Origin: Histomonas meleagridis
Lineage: Eukaryota; Parabasalia; Tritrichomonadida; Dientamoebidae
NCBI GenBank assembly: GCA_020186115.1
Contig: WSYJ01000133.1
Location: forward strand, 124,001-188,000
Reading direction: 5' to 3'
Length of the DNA stretch: 64,000 nt
Numbering within the stretch: the stretch's first letter is position 1; each line of letters begins with the position of its first letter. The position numbers and the translations under genes were made by a program. The notes beneath the pieces were generated by a model. It was not told the DNA's origin, did no database searches, and worked only from the letters and a program-made list of their open reading frames with translations. This document shows positions 45,604 to 56,617 of this stretch, piece by piece.

Positions 45604-46527
45604 GACGTATAAAAATCACTCAATCAGCTCGTATCGTTCTCAAAAACAATTTTCGAATTTTGTTTGCTCAGGAAGCGGTGGTATCGAATCATATTCGGAA
45701 AAATAGAGAAATCAACATCATTACATATAATGTCGGATAATTCGAAAAATGTAATATATTTAAAATTTGAAAGCACATGAGTATATGAGATAAAAAAAAT
45801 CGATAAATTTATCTCAAGTCAGTATTTTAAAGATAATTTGCTAATTGAATTTGTATAATATTCATTCAATAAAATTAAACATTTTGCTAAAATACAAAAA
45901 TTAAAATCATCAAATAAATTCAATGCTTTAGAATCGTTTTTTTCAGAAAAAAATGTATCGTTTGTCTCAAGATATTTCAAGAATATGTAATTCTACAGAA
46001 ACTATTTTATTGATAATAAATCATTAATCAGGTTAAATAAGTACATCATTAAGGTATTACGAAAATTATCACATCATTCATTTTTTCAATAAATTCAAGA
46101 AAAATCAAGATTTCATATAATTATTTGGAATAAAAAACAAATCACGATTCTATGATAAAATATCAATATTTTTATTTTTTAACAAACCAAGAATCGTTTA
46201 ATTTGGCTGTTGACAAATTACAATGATGTAAATAAATATCTTTTCGAGGAAAGGGTAAAAATATCGTGAAATTTACCATCATTCAAATTCGCTGCTATCG
46301 TCACTTATCGTTGCTGCTATCGCTTGATATAAACCATACAAAAGTCAATTTTTGTCACTTTTTGGTATGAAAGAATAGATCTATCTCGTGCTAATTATGA
46401 TATTATTCTTAGATATATATTAATCATAGATGTAATAATGTATATATATTATATATTCATGATATCAAGATCGTAGGATGATCGCTATATACGATGGGTG
46501 GAAATCGCAAGTCGAGTTTAATATATA
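45604..46527 (-). repeat. right arm of foldback element (924 bp)
   Basis: The inverted partner of 44466-45400. The outer end is GTCGAGTTTAAT followed by ATATAT. Confidence 0.93.
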
Positions 46528-47219
46528 TGTATCAATATATATTATAGTTGCAATATCAACTATTTAATATCATTAACCACCTGTTCTTGTAGATATACAA
46601 TATATATATTATAAATTAATAAAAATATTATTTGAATAAGATCGTTTTTTTGTTTCAAATACATTTTCAAAAAATGATTTTTTTCTTATGGAAAGTAATT
46701 GATTCAGTTTCCTATTACTTCATGAATATACAAACTTATATAAATAAATATTTCAATGAATTATATCAATACACAACTTTCAACCATTTAAAACATTTCA
46801 ACCTCGATCGGAAGAATACATTTCATTAGTGATAACTTAATAAATTGATTATGATTTATATGTAATTTTATGTTTTGATATCTCTACATGATGTTAGTCC
46901 ATCCATTATTATACATTTTCGATTAAATTACTTATCTTTCAAACATAATTTACTTCAAATATAATATATTCAAACAATTTATAAGATGTTTTAAAGCATT
47001 CACATGAAATTATAATTCATAGTATATTATTATACTATTATTATACTAGTAATATTACAAGTTTCAGATTCGATACTTTGATCGATTTATAATTGATTAC
47101 CGATTTTACAAATGAATCGAAACAAATTTTAAACAGAAAGAATTTAATTCAGGAAAATTACGTAATTTATATTTAATTCTCAATTTGACACGTATTTCCA
47201 TATGATGAAAGAATTTTTA
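46528..47219. other. AT-rich DNA right of the foldback element
   Basis: Strongly AT-rich with short AT runs. The 65-codon frame at 46632-46829 starts at TTG and is Phe/Tyr/Ile-rich, so it is probably chance. It ends at the 3' end of PCYT2. Confidence 0.5.
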
Positions 47220-48260
47220 TTACTCTGCTGGATGCACTTCGTATGCCGAAGTTTCCTTAACCTTATTTCTGTTAGCGTATTGTTGGTAATTCTCCAGCAC
47301 TCTATGTATCACAGACTTTGCTGTAAATTCCGGATAATCTGATTGTATTTCCTTGAATATTCCGAGTTGCTTCGGCACTCTAAACGCATCTTCGCCATTT
47401 AATCTCGATGGCGACGAACCCTCGACAACGAGCGATGGATTGATTTGGTCCATTAACTCTTTGGTGATTACATATGGCGCGCCAATGATGACATCGTCGA
47501 CGTATTTCATCGCAAGGACATTAAGGACTCGTTCTTGGAGAGTAAGAATTGGCATCGATGGGCACATAAGGGCTTCCATTGTTCTGTCATCGTGAACACC
47601 AACAACTAAGTAATCGCCTAATTCTTTGGCTTTACGAAGAAATGAGACATGTCCCGGATGTAAAAGATCAAATGTACCATCAACATAGATGACTTTATCG
47701 CCATATTTGGGCTCTTTTTGATTGGAAAATTGGGCAATCCGATGGGTTGTTGGAATGTATGTATAAAGGGAAGCTGATGAACCAGCTATTTCACGAATGG
47801 CTGGAAGATTGATTCCTTCAGGTAACTCGGATTCAGGAAGACGAAGCATACGGCCAATGATGTTGGTTGTTGAGATGGCTTTGGTTCTTGGAACTGTTGC
47901 GAACATATTTGCTTTACGAATTTCTTCATAACAATCATTACCATCACCATTTAAAACAATGTCATCGCCATGAACACAAGCTTCACATCCAAGATTTTTA
48001 ACATAATCTACTTGAGCAGTATATGGTGCATTAGGAATTACTTTTGTAACCCATTTACAAGAAGAAACAATTTCCAATCTTTCTTGGAGAGTGAAAACAG
48101 GAGGACCTTTGTTAAGTTTAATTTCTTCATCATTATGAATTCCGACATATAATTCTTTTCCAAGTTGAGAAGCTTGCCTAAGGAAGTTAAAATGTCCAAA
48201 GTGAACAAGGTCATAACATCCATCGACATAAACACGATTATATTTAGGTTTTTGTTCCAT
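47220..48260 (-). CDS. PCYT2: ethanolamine-phosphate cytidylyltransferase (PCYT2/ECT)
   Basis: The rate-limiting enzyme of the CDP-ethanolamine (Kennedy) route to phosphatidylethanolamine. The 346-aa product has the two tandem cytidylyltransferase folds typical of PCYT2. The N-terminal one has VYVDGCYDLVHFGHFNFLRQ and RTKAISTTNIIGRM (the family RTxGISTT with Gly to Ala). The C-terminal one has VIYVDGTFDLLHPGHVSFLR and a VVGVHDD strand. Both HxGH nucleotide motifs are intact. I start at MEQKPKYN; the longer frame opens with TTG. An AACGGTT box lies 15 nt before the ATG. Close to human PCYT2 (389 aa) but shorter at the C-terminus. Confidence 0.95.
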   Translation of the reverse strand: MEQKPKYNRVYVDGCYDLVHFGHFNFLRQASQLGKELYVGIHNDEEIKLNKGPPVFTLQERLEIVSSCKWVTKVIPNAPYTAQVDYVKNLGCEACVHGDDIVLNGDGNDCYEEIRKANMFATVPRTKAISTTNIIGRMLRLPESELPEGINLPAIREIAGSSASLYTYIPTTHRIAQFSNQKEPKYGDKVIYVDGTFDLLHPGHVSFLRKAKELGDYLVVGVHDDRTMEALMCPSMPILTLQERVLNVLAMKYVDDVIIGAPYVITKELMDQINPSLVVEGSSPSRLNGEDAFRVPKQLGIFKEIQSDYPEFTAKSVIHRVLENYQQYANRNKVKETSAYEVHPAE

Positions 48261-48594
48261 TGAAGGCCTGAGCAAACGGTTAATTGAACGAAATCAGTGC
48301 TGTGACAAATTTGACATGTGATATCAAAAGATCCTTGAATCCAAATTGCTTAATTCATGTTCCAAAATTGATATTTTCAATAATATTTTCATAGAATTGA
48401 TTTGTTATTAATGTTTGTTAATCGGAAATTTGAATATTATTTCAATATATTTTAAACTGAGAGGATGAATGGTTAATTCATCACTTCATTTTATAACCGT
48501 CATTTCTAACAAAAGTGAATTCTGTCATCTCATCTTTTCACTGCTTTATTTTGAAATATATTCAAAAAGTAAACCGATTATTTTTAATGGAAAA
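48261..48594. other. divergent intergenic region, PCYT2 and talin-like gene
   Basis: The left end holds the PCYT2 box. The frame of the talin-like gene is open from an ATG at 48469, but this stretch is AT-rich and unlike the protein that follows. AACCGATT at 48572 stands 23 nt before the preferred start. Confidence 0.45.
48275..48281. promoter_or_regulatory. AACGGTT box upstream of PCYT2
   Basis: On the gene strand AACCGTT lies 15 nt before the ATG, so the transcript leader must be very short or the box lies inside it. Confidence 0.4.
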
Positions 48595-51500
48595 ATGGCG
48601 GCTATTCATTCTCTAATGGGTGAATTGAATATAACCCTTTCTGTTCCTTATTCTAGCGAACCGACAGTCCAAGCAACTGTTTCTGCAAGCTCAACAATTG
48701 GAGATCTGTTTCAAAGGGCAGTACATGTTTTCAATGCAATTCCAAACATTTCATCCTATGAAATCCTTGTGTCTTTAACTGATGGAACATATGCTTTCGC
48801 AGGCAGTGAAGAAGCTCTCGGTAACTTCAACATACCTAAAGCAGCTAAGGTCATACTTGTTCCTAAAGAATATGAAGTCGAAGTCACTTATGAATCATTA
48901 AAACCATTCAAAATCATGGTTGCAGCTCGCGAGCCAACCCAATCTATTGTCACTCACGTTTGTGAACAAATAGGTTCAATGAATCCAAAAGATTTCATTT
49001 TAGCAGATGGTGACTTTGCACTTATTGATTCTCTTTCACTTGCTGAGCAACGCCCAGGTGTTACCAAACTCCAGATTGTTGATTCATCTTCCGAAAGCAT
49101 CAAAGTTAAATTCATGGATGTATATCTTCGAGGTCCAGTTTATTTATCATATTCAGATGCTCTTAATCTTTCAGCTTATCTTCTTCAAGCCACAAAAGGA
49201 CCTTCCAGATGTTATAAAGGTACGTCAGCAGCATTAAATAATTACATGCCAAAACGTTTCCAATCTATAGCAGGTGCAGGTGAAGAACTTTTCATTCATT
49301 GGGAATTTCTTCGTGATACCACACGTACCAAAGCCATTAAATTATTTACATCCAAAGTTCAATTACTTCCATTGTTTAACTGTACATCATTTTCAGGTGA
49401 ACGTATGCGTAAAGACAAGACATCCAATTTACCACAAGAATTTGAAATCATTGTCACTGATAAGCGTCTCATCTTTTTGGACTATAAGTTATTTAAGACA
49501 CGTATCTCAATTGCGTACAGAGATCTCTTAGAGATTGAACGTGATGATGATGAAATTGAGATTACATATAGTGATGATGCAGAAAACATCAAGAAAGTCA
49601 AATTTGAGACCAACACATCAAAGTCACTTTTGCGTAAACTTATCGAAGTCAACAAATCCGAAGAAGAAGCCGAAAATTATGAAATTTCAGGAAGCACACA
49701 AAACTATGTATTCCATAAAATTGAAGAATTAAAAGAAGACAAGAACCGAATTCAATTTTTCCCCACCGATTTCATCTATAAATTTGTTAACACTGATGAA
49801 ACAGAACCACGAATTACATATTTTGAATTAATGCATGCGTTATTAATTCGAGCCGATAGTTGTGCATGGCATTTATCAGTTTTAATTGGTAAAGCTAAGA
49901 ACCAAACATTAAAATCATTTAAGAATGAATTAGTTGCATATTACAAACGAATGATGGCTTATTTAACATATTTAACATATGATTATCGACCATATGATAC
50001 TGCAATAGATTTAGGTCCAGTTTTATTAAATTTAGAGAATGAAACTAAGAAAGCTAAAGAAATCATTCAAGAAGTTCTTAAGAATTTATCATTTGTTAAA
50101 CAAATGTTTATCCCAATTTCATCCGACGCTATTTATGTCTCATCGAATAATGTTATTGCATATGTATTATCACATTTATTCTCAAACATTGAATTTAAAT
50201 ATGCGACAACAGAATCCAATAAGTTAGAAGTCTTTGATCAAATAATTAAAGAATTTAATGATAATTTTATCCAAATGAAAGAATATATTCGTCAATATAT
50301 CTTCTCAGTAGGTTCAGTTGACTTTAAGAATGATTTACAAAAGACATTAGACTTTGTCTTTACACATTTCTTATTATCATTAGATAAATTATCAATTATT
50401 GTTGATACATCTGAATTTAAACAATTAGATCCATCAATAATATTACATCAAGATTCTTGTAATATAATGATGGAAAACATTGTTCAATTCTCACATTTAA
50501 TTTGGGCTGATCGTCAAGCATTATCACAAGATCATTTAGCTAAGTTCCTTGAACAAGCAGCAATGTTAGCTAATTCATTATTAAGTGATACGACTAAATA
50601 TAATTTACATGTATCCGCAATTTCACAATTCTTAAAGATCGCACGCTTAAATTTAGTTGGATTAAATTCTACACTTAAATCAATCTTTACACATTTCGTA
50701 GTATATGCAGAACGATTTATTTCTACATATGAAAGAGTTCCATCATTTGAACCACCACATATGATGTTAAAGTTATTACAAATCTCTTCATTACTTGTAG
50801 TAGCACAACCATTAATCCATCCAAAAGAAATTGATATTATTCTTAAACAATTAAATCGAATAGCAGTTGAATCATATAATAAAATCATTGAAGATATTCC
50901 TACATTTGATTTATTACTTGAAGAAGGACGTAATTCAAATATAGCTGCATTAAAATGTTATATTGTCGATAACTTAAAGAAATGTGAAACAGAAAAACCA
51001 ATTTCTGAAATCATTAATGATTCATTACCATTATTTGCATTACAACAATTAATAGGACGATTAGTAAGTGAATGGTGTCCAATTTTATTAAATATTTTCT
51101 TCTCACATTTAACATTTATTCAAGCATTCTTTGCACATTTAATATTCCAAGCTAAACAAGATGTAATTTCTGGTAAAATTAAAGTTTCGCCATTATTACA
51201 AAAATCTATTGAAGGATTAACTAAATTTGATGAAAGTTCTTTATGGTTACCTGAATTAAATAATGAAACATTAAAGAAAACTACATTAATCTTTGAAGGT
51301 GATAATGAACATTTTGGAGAAATATTAAAACTTTTAAGAATTGGTAGTGATGCTTATACCGGATTGATAATACCAAAGATTACTACACATGAACAAGTTA
51401 AAATATTAATCGATGCAACATGTTGTATCTCACAACAAGCTTATAATGCTGTTAGTATGACATTACAAAATGATATCTCTAAAGCTATGGCTTCATTTGC

Positions 51501-53820
51501 ACCATTATATTTAATGTCTAATTTCATGATGAACTTATTACATGATATCGCATTACAACCATCATATTTCACAGTACCTGCAATATACTTAAAACAAAAA
51601 GAAATTGTCGAATCAATGAATTATGGTGCAGCTTCATTCTTTAGTAGTTTTAATATGAATAATGTATACATTACAAAGATTCATTCATTTGGAGAATTAA
51701 TTAAAGTTATATATAACATTACATATTATTCTGATTTAACTATATTATATCCAATACAAAAATTCGACTTTAAAGTTGAACTTAATCAAAAAGATGTTAT
51801 TGATCATCGTATTGATATGACTGATTTAATATGTAATTATCGAACACTTAAAAGTGATTTAGTTGAATGTTTATTATTAAATGAGAAATCAAATCTTGAA
51901 ATCATTGCAAATAAAATTGCAGAAGTATCTACAAAAGTTATTGGATTATTAAATTATATTGATTCAAGTAATATTATAACACAACGTATTGTTGAAGGAT
52001 ATTCTAAATTTGCAGAATCTTTACCACGTATTTATACATATAAATTAAGTTCAATACATTTACGAGAATCTTTAGATTCATTAGATGTAGCTATTGATGA
52101 ATCAATTGATTATATAGCAGTTAAATTATATGAAACTATTAACCAAGAAATGATTAATGAATTAATTAATCAAATTAATAATAAAACATTTCAACCTAAT
52201 GAACGTAATAAGTTCATACATAACTTTACTAATTTAATTAAAGAGATATTAAGTAATAATGAAAATGATGAAGAATTACTTCAAACATTAAATGAAATCT
52301 TAATGTTAATTGAAGATAATGAAATATATGAAGTTAAATCATTAGTTAAAGCATTACCAGATGATATTAATAAGTCATTACTTAAATGTATTAAAGATTC
52401 TGATTATTGTAAATATATCATTAAAATAGAGAAATATAATGATGAAATTAAATATAGTAATACATATATATGGTATAAATATTCCATTAAGAATATCATT
52501 GATAAATTAAAGACAACAGAATTAAATAATGATATAGTTAAATCAATTGATGAACTTACAAAAGATTTAAATGTTTTATCAATCGATAAAATCGAAAAGA
52601 ATATTAATAAGTCATTAGACAAATCAAAGATTGAAGAATTAAAAGAATTACAAAAACAATGTGAAAGAGTTAAAACATATTTAGTTAAACTTCAAAAAGA
52701 TTACGATAACTTTATCCAAACAATATCGACATCAACATCAACTAAAGGCCCAGCATTAATATATAAGAACTCAATCAAACAAATCATTCATATGTTTTAT
52801 AATGAATATCAATTACAAGATTGGGATAATGAATCATTCGAAAGTTTATGTAAAATTGCTATATCACCAATTGAAACTAATTTCTCATCTGATTCAATTG
52901 CTGACTCATTAATCTTTTCTCGAAGATTAATGCGAAAACTTCGATTAACTAAAACTACAGTTCAAAGTAAATTCGTTACAAACATTGACTTATTATTAAC
53001 ATCAGCAGAGAAGTCATTACGTGAATTATATATTGGTATCCAAAAGACGTCAATGGAATTAATGAAGAAACAAAAGATTGTTGTTGATAATTATGTCGAA
53101 ACATTTAAGAAATTAAAGGATTCACAAATTAAGAAGTTTGTAGTACGATTAATGAATAACTTATCATTAGATATCGCTACAATGGATGACTTTAATGCTT
53201 CTGTGATATCTCAAGACGTGAAAACTTTATACGAAGAAATGAATTCTGCAATAGATAAGTCAATACAAATTCAAGCATTAATACATTTCATTGAAGGTAT
53301 CGAAAAGTCGATTTTACCCGTAGATTATGATCGACTTTTAGAAATACTTCATAAGTTATTAGAGAATATGAATAGTCGAGATGAAGTGATTTTCGATTAT
53401 GAACAAGACGCAATCATTGAATTGGCATTGAAATTGTCCGATTGTTTGGCTCAATTGTATTCAATTAGGAATTCGTTAATGTTAGTTAAAGATATGCACA
53501 AATTGATCGCTATAAAGGATAAACTTTTCAAATTCATATCGGAATTGATCTTAACGTACGAAACTTACGCTGAAGAAATTAACGTCTTCAAGAGCACAGG
53601 GCACCCCATATTGGGCGTGTTAAATACAATACCAGTGATGTGCGAAAAGTTGTCAGCTTTGATCGAAAAGTCGTTCATGTTACAAATGAAGAAAGAAGAC
53701 GTAGAAGCTGTCATCGATGCTATGAAAGAATATGCTAAATCATGTCCAAAGGAAATCGCGCAAACTATGGAAACAGCAGTGAATGAAACAATTGATGTGA
53801 TCCAAAAGTTAAATAACTAA
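48595..53820 (+). CDS. large FERM/talin-like cytoskeletal protein
   Basis: 1741 aa from MAAIHSLMGELNITLS; an in-frame ATG at 48469 would add 42 residues, which I judge non-homologous. Residues 1 to ~390 look like a FERM head: ubiquitin-like lobes (PTVQATVSASSTIGDLFQRA; VEVTYESLKPFKIMVAAREP) and an acyl-CoA-binding-like helical lobe near 200-245. A PH/PTB-like lobe follows (EFEIIVTDKRLIFLDYKLF, ISIAYRDLLEIE). The remaining ~1350 residues are helical, as in a talin rod, but I see no C-terminal I/LWEQ actin-binding signature. Talins couple membrane receptors to actin, which suits an adhering amoeboid trichomonad. The FERM head is moderately sure and the talin assignment less so. Confidence 0.6.
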   Translation: MAAIHSLMGELNITLSVPYSSEPTVQATVSASSTIGDLFQRAVHVFNAIPNISSYEILVSLTDGTYAFAGSEEALGNFNIPKAAKVILVPKEYEVEVTYESLKPFKIMVAAREPTQSIVTHVCEQIGSMNPKDFILADGDFALIDSLSLAEQRPGVTKLQIVDSSSESIKVKFMDVYLRGPVYLSYSDALNLSAYLLQATKGPSRCYKGTSAALNNYMPKRFQSIAGAGEELFIHWEFLRDTTRTKAIKLFTSKVQLLPLFNCTSFSGERMRKDKTSNLPQEFEIIVTDKRLIFLDYKLFKTRISIAYRDLLEIERDDDEIEITYSDDAENIKKVKFETNTSKSLLRKLIEVNKSEEEAENYEISGSTQNYVFHKIEELKEDKNRIQFFPTDFIYKFVNTDETEPRITYFELMHALLIRADSCAWHLSVLIGKAKNQTLKSFKNELVAYYKRMMAYLTYLTYDYRPYDTAIDLGPVLLNLENETKKAKEIIQEVLKNLSFVKQMFIPISSDAIYVSSNNVIAYVLSHLFSNIEFKYATTESNKLEVFDQIIKEFNDNFIQMKEYIRQYIFSVGSVDFKNDLQKTLDFVFTHFLLSLDKLSIIVDTSEFKQLDPSIILHQDSCNIMMENIVQFSHLIWADRQALSQDHLAKFLEQAAMLANSLLSDTTKYNLHVSAISQFLKIARLNLVGLNSTLKSIFTHFVVYAERFISTYERVPSFEPPHMMLKLLQISSLLVVAQPLIHPKEIDIILKQLNRIAVESYNKIIEDIPTFDLLLEEGRNSNIAALKCYIVDNLKKCETEKPISEIINDSLPLFALQQLIGRLVSEWCPILLNIFFSHLTFIQAFFAHLIFQAKQDVISGKIKVSPLLQKSIEGLTKFDESSLWLPELNNETLKKTTLIFEGDNEHFGEILKLLRIGSDAYTGLIIPKITTHEQVKILIDATCCISQQAYNAVSMTLQNDISKAMASFAPLYLMSNFMMNLLHDIALQPSYFTVPAIYLKQKEIVESMNYGAASFFSSFNMNNVYITKIHSFGELIKVIYNITYYSDLTILYPIQKFDFKVELNQKDVIDHRIDMTDLICNYRTLKSDLVECLLLNEKSNLEIIANKIAEVSTKVIGLLNYIDSSNIITQRIVEGYSKFAESLPRIYTYKLSSIHLRESLDSLDVAIDESIDYIAVKLYETINQEMINELINQINNKTFQPNERNKFIHNFTNLIKEILSNNENDEELLQTLNEILMLIEDNEIYEVKSLVKALPDDINKSLLKCIKDSDYCKYIIKIEKYNDEIKYSNTYIWYKYSIKNIIDKLKTTELNNDIVKSIDELTKDLNVLSIDKIEKNINKSLDKSKIEELKELQKQCERVKTYLVKLQKDYDNFIQTISTSTSTKGPALIYKNSIKQIIHMFYNEYQLQDWDNESFESLCKIAISPIETNFSSDSIADSLIFSRRLMRKLRLTKTTVQSKFVTNIDLLLTSAEKSLRELYIGIQKTSMELMKKQKIVVDNYVETFKKLKDSQIKKFVVRLMNNLSLDIATMDDFNASVISQDVKTLYEEMNSAIDKSIQIQALIHFIEGIEKSILPVDYDRLLEILHKLLENMNSRDEVIFDYEQDAIIELALKLSDCLAQLYSIRNSLMLVKDMHKLIAIKDKLFKFISELILTYETYAEEINVFKSTGHPILGVLNTIPVMCEKLSALIEKSFMLQMKKEDVEAVIDAMKEYAKSCPKEIAQTMETAVNETIDVIQKLNN

Positions 53821-54050
53821 GTAAAAAGTACACTGCCATTAGTTTTGTGATGATTCAAAATTTTTGATTATGAAAAAAAAAAAATGAAAACTGTGAAATT
53901 TTTGTTCGTTTTCTTCGCGTTGTTCCAATAATAACTTTGGATTTGTTGGAATGATTTTGTTCTTTGAGGATGAGATTAAACTTTTTAAATGACGATTCGA
54001 TCGGTGAACAGTTAATGATTCAAAAAGTGGAATTGGGGCGCCCCGGTACA

Positions 54051-54842
54051 ATGGCGCTCGTTGTTTTGTCTGGGGTTCCTGGATCAGGAAAAACTCGACT
54101 AGCACAACATTTAAAGCCGATTTTCGAAGCTACTGGAAGAGAATGTGTAATTGTTTCCGAACCTAGCGTTGAAGATGGTACGTTTTCTGCATCAAGACGT
54201 GAAACTGCTGGAAGAAGTGATTTTAAGGCTGCTATTCGGAGAAACATCTCACCAGAGAAAATTGTTATTGCAGATGGAATGAATTTTATCAAAGGTTTTC
54301 GTTATGAATTATACGCAATGGCACGTGAAATTGGACTTGGTTTTTGTTGCGCATTTTGTGATGTCCCTGAAGAAGTGGCAAGAGAAAGATCAAAAGATAG
54401 ATATCCAGAAGCAACATTATCTGATCTTATTGGAAGAATGGAAAAGCCAAGTGAAAGAAACAAATGGGACCGCCCATTAATAATCGTTAAAGATGCAGAT
54501 GATAAATTGGTTCAAGAGCAAATTGTTTCACATGCATTATCAAAATCATCAAAATTAGCACCAAAGAAAGCAACATCAAAAGCTATTGGTTCATCAGCAC
54601 AAGTTAACACACAAATTGATCAAGCAATTAATGCTTTTTGCAACGAATTGTTAAAAGTTCAACAAACAGTTCCTCTCGGATCAACGATTGTTGTCTGCGG
54701 CGCAAAGTTTGTGCTCAAGAAACAACTTAACTCTGGACAGCTAAAGAGAGCACGAAGAGATTTTGCAGCTCGTGCAAAAACTATAAGCGATGCGTCAAAT
54801 ATAACACAACTCTTTGCAGATTCTTTGGAAGTGCTTTTCTGA
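54051..54842 (+). CDS. KTI12: KTI12-family P-loop protein (Elongator partner)
   Basis: 263 aa from MALVVLSGVPGSGKTRLAQH. The N-terminal P-loop GVPGSGKT (about 8-15) and DGMNFIKGFRYELYAMARE match KTI12, which has DSLNYIKGFRYELYC. RPL/FxxP-type central residues and a C-terminal helical part (LNSGQLKRARRDF) fit too. KTI12 binds tRNA and the Elongator complex, which modifies wobble uridines, so the window has two tRNA wobble genes (with ADAT2). The frame is open to a TTG at 53964 and an ATG at 53970, but that extension is not conserved. It lies 230 bp after the talin-like gene. Confidence 0.87.
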   Translation: MALVVLSGVPGSGKTRLAQHLKPIFEATGRECVIVSEPSVEDGTFSASRRETAGRSDFKAAIRRNISPEKIVIADGMNFIKGFRYELYAMAREIGLGFCCAFCDVPEEVARERSKDRYPEATLSDLIGRMEKPSERNKWDRPLIIVKDADDKLVQEQIVSHALSKSSKLAPKKATSKAIGSSAQVNTQIDQAINAFCNELLKVQQTVPLGSTIVVCGAKFVLKKQLNSGQLKRARRDFAARAKTISDASNITQLFADSLEVLF

Positions 54843-55378
54843 TATTTGATTTACGAACTTGAAAAACTAAAATAAAAGTATGTGAAATAAAACAAAAAAA
54901 AAGACAAATTTTTATTCAAAAATATCATTAAAACATTTTTGTTCATTCGAATTCTTCAGGAAATACGTTTCTGTTTTCTACAATATGATTCATATTCATT
55001 ACAGAGCCATTATGCTACTTTAAAATGATCGATGGAGTACTTTGAAAATACATTTTTTCCAACATACAAAAATTATCATTGATGAGATTTTACCCATCAA
55101 ATAACAATGAAGTTTCTCATTTAATCTTTATTGGTTTACAATGTACAAATATAAAAAAGCTCATAATCAAAAAATTATAACAATAAGCTTCATATACAAA
55201 AATGCTTTGATTTTAAAAATAATTAATTTTTGAATATAAGAGAATATGCTAACGTTTCTCCCTTTACATTCACACCATAATGTTGGTTATAAGAGAAATA
55301 TAAAAAAGCATAAAAAAAATTGAGATAATATTTTATCATTCTTCTCTCAATATAAAAAGAAAGAATTTGTTTTAGAAT
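54843..55378. other. intergenic DNA between KTI12 and eL42
   Basis: AT-rich gap between converging genes with no coding or RNA feature recognised. Confidence 0.55.
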
Positions 55379-55693
55379 TTACCAAGTTGGTTCTGCATGC
55401 TTCTTCTTCTTGTCAACCATCCATTCGAACTTCCTGAGACGACCAAGGCAATACATTGATGATTTCTTGCATTGTTGGCATGTGAAACGAAGGCTGATCT
55501 TCTTTGATGTCTTCTTGCTACGACGAAGGAATGGTTTAACACGACCCACGAAACCTTCTTGCTTACGATCATATCTACGACGACCAAGTGCAACCTTACG
55601 TTCTTCGCCACGACTTGCTTGTGTAACCTTAACTGTGGTGTGCTTCTTGCAGAATTTGCAGAAGAATTTCTTTGTCTTTGGGTAATGAACCAT
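55379..55693 (-). CDS. RPL36A: 60S ribosomal protein L36a/L44 (eL42)
   Basis: A 104-aa zinc-binding large-subunit protein. MVHYPKTKKFFCKFCKKH, then VTQASRG, GRRRYDRKQEGFVGRVKP and KTSKKISLRFTCQQCKKS follow the family exactly (human KRRYDRKQSGYGGQTKP). The two Cys pairs (CKFC, CQQC) are the zinc ligands. The C-terminus, HAEPTW, differs from the usual VIQF. The start is the internal MVHYP; the frame runs ten codons further upstream through the promoter. The stop reads TAAATTC. Confidence 0.96.
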   Translation of the reverse strand: MVHYPKTKKFFCKFCKKHTTVKVTQASRGEERKVALGRRRYDRKQEGFVGRVKPFLRRSKKTSKKISLRFTCQQCKKSSMYCLGRLRKFEWMVDKKKKHAEPTW

Positions 55694-55747
55694 CGAAAGA
55701 AAGGCCAAAACCTCCAAAACCACTACGATAGATCAAACGATCGTTTT
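55694..55747 (-). promoter_or_regulatory. eL42 promoter: AACGATCGTT, GGTTTTGG, CCTTT
   Basis: On the minus strand a palindrome AACGATCGTT is followed by GTGGTTTTGGAGGTTTTGG and CCTTTCTTTCG, with CCTTT starting 11 nt before the ATG. It matches uL3, uS17 and uS7. Confidence 0.6.
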
Positions 55748-56617
55748 TAATTCAAAATACTTTCCAACGTTAAATTTAAGGCACCCCAAAACACAATTCC
55801 AGTCACTCAATTGAGTTATTTTTAAAAACAAAAAATTTGATAAATGTATTTTAATATTTACTTTATTTTTATATTAAAGCTAGAAAAAACAAAAAAATTA
55901 ATCTTTAGATTTCAATAATTACCATTAATAAAATAGATTATACATCAAAAATAATTAGGACTGGTATCTAAAATCATATATTTTGAAAAAATGATTTCAA
56001 TATTCATCAATTTGATAGCAATTTTTTATTTTTGTGATAAGGATTTAATAAAAATCAAAAAATTCACCAGAATTTTAACTACTCATTGAGGAACTCTATT
56101 TTTTCTTTCCATAAAGGTCGAAAAGAAATTAGATAATGGAACCTGTGTTATAAGAAGATGATATGGAATCCATAATAAAATCAAATATTAATCAGTTACA
56201 CATAAAAATCATGTTTATATCTCTGGTTCCATTTAATTAGAAACATATAAAAATAAGGTTTAGTATATATATATATATATATATTAAATGTTTTATTAAA
56301 ATCCATTAAATTTTAAAAATACGCTCTAAAATATCAAGTAAGAACATGTTAAATCATAATTTTCCTGAATAAATCTATGCATTACAAGAAATCTATTTAA
56401 TAAATTGAATTCTTTAAAGAATTCACTGATTTTTAAATAATATAAAACTTAAAACTTCTTTTCGTTTTGATATTGAAGTTAAGTTAGTTAATCTATATTC
56501 ATATTCTTAATGAAATATATTTAATTTATAGAATTTATTTATGTAAACATGTTTTTTGTTCTATTTTTAAACACATGGAAAATGTATTGCTTTTTCTCCA
56601 AGCAAATTTTTTCCTTC
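55748..56617. other. AT-rich intergenic DNA with one microsatellite
   Basis: Long AT-rich gap with no coding pattern. It holds an AT repeat near 56262-56285. Confidence 0.55.
56262..56285. repeat. AT microsatellite
   Basis: An uninterrupted run of about eleven AT/TA dinucleotides. Confidence 0.9.

Larger units (their letters stand above)
44466..46527. mobile_element. non-coding foldback (giant inverted-repeat) element
   Basis: Two near-identical inverted arms and a short loop make up 2062 bp with no transposase. The element is bounded by AT dinucleotide sequence on both sides (TATAT at the left, ATATAT at the right), compatible with insertion into TA-rich target, but a target-site duplication cannot be defined. 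It could be a foldback transposon, two MITE-like copies in inverted tandem, or a palindromic duplication. Near-identity of arms means it is young or maintained by conversion. Confidence 0.8.

Noticed and set aside
46632-46829. 65-codon frame right of the foldback element
   Set aside because: It starts at TTG in AT-rich DNA and has random Ile/Tyr/Phe composition.
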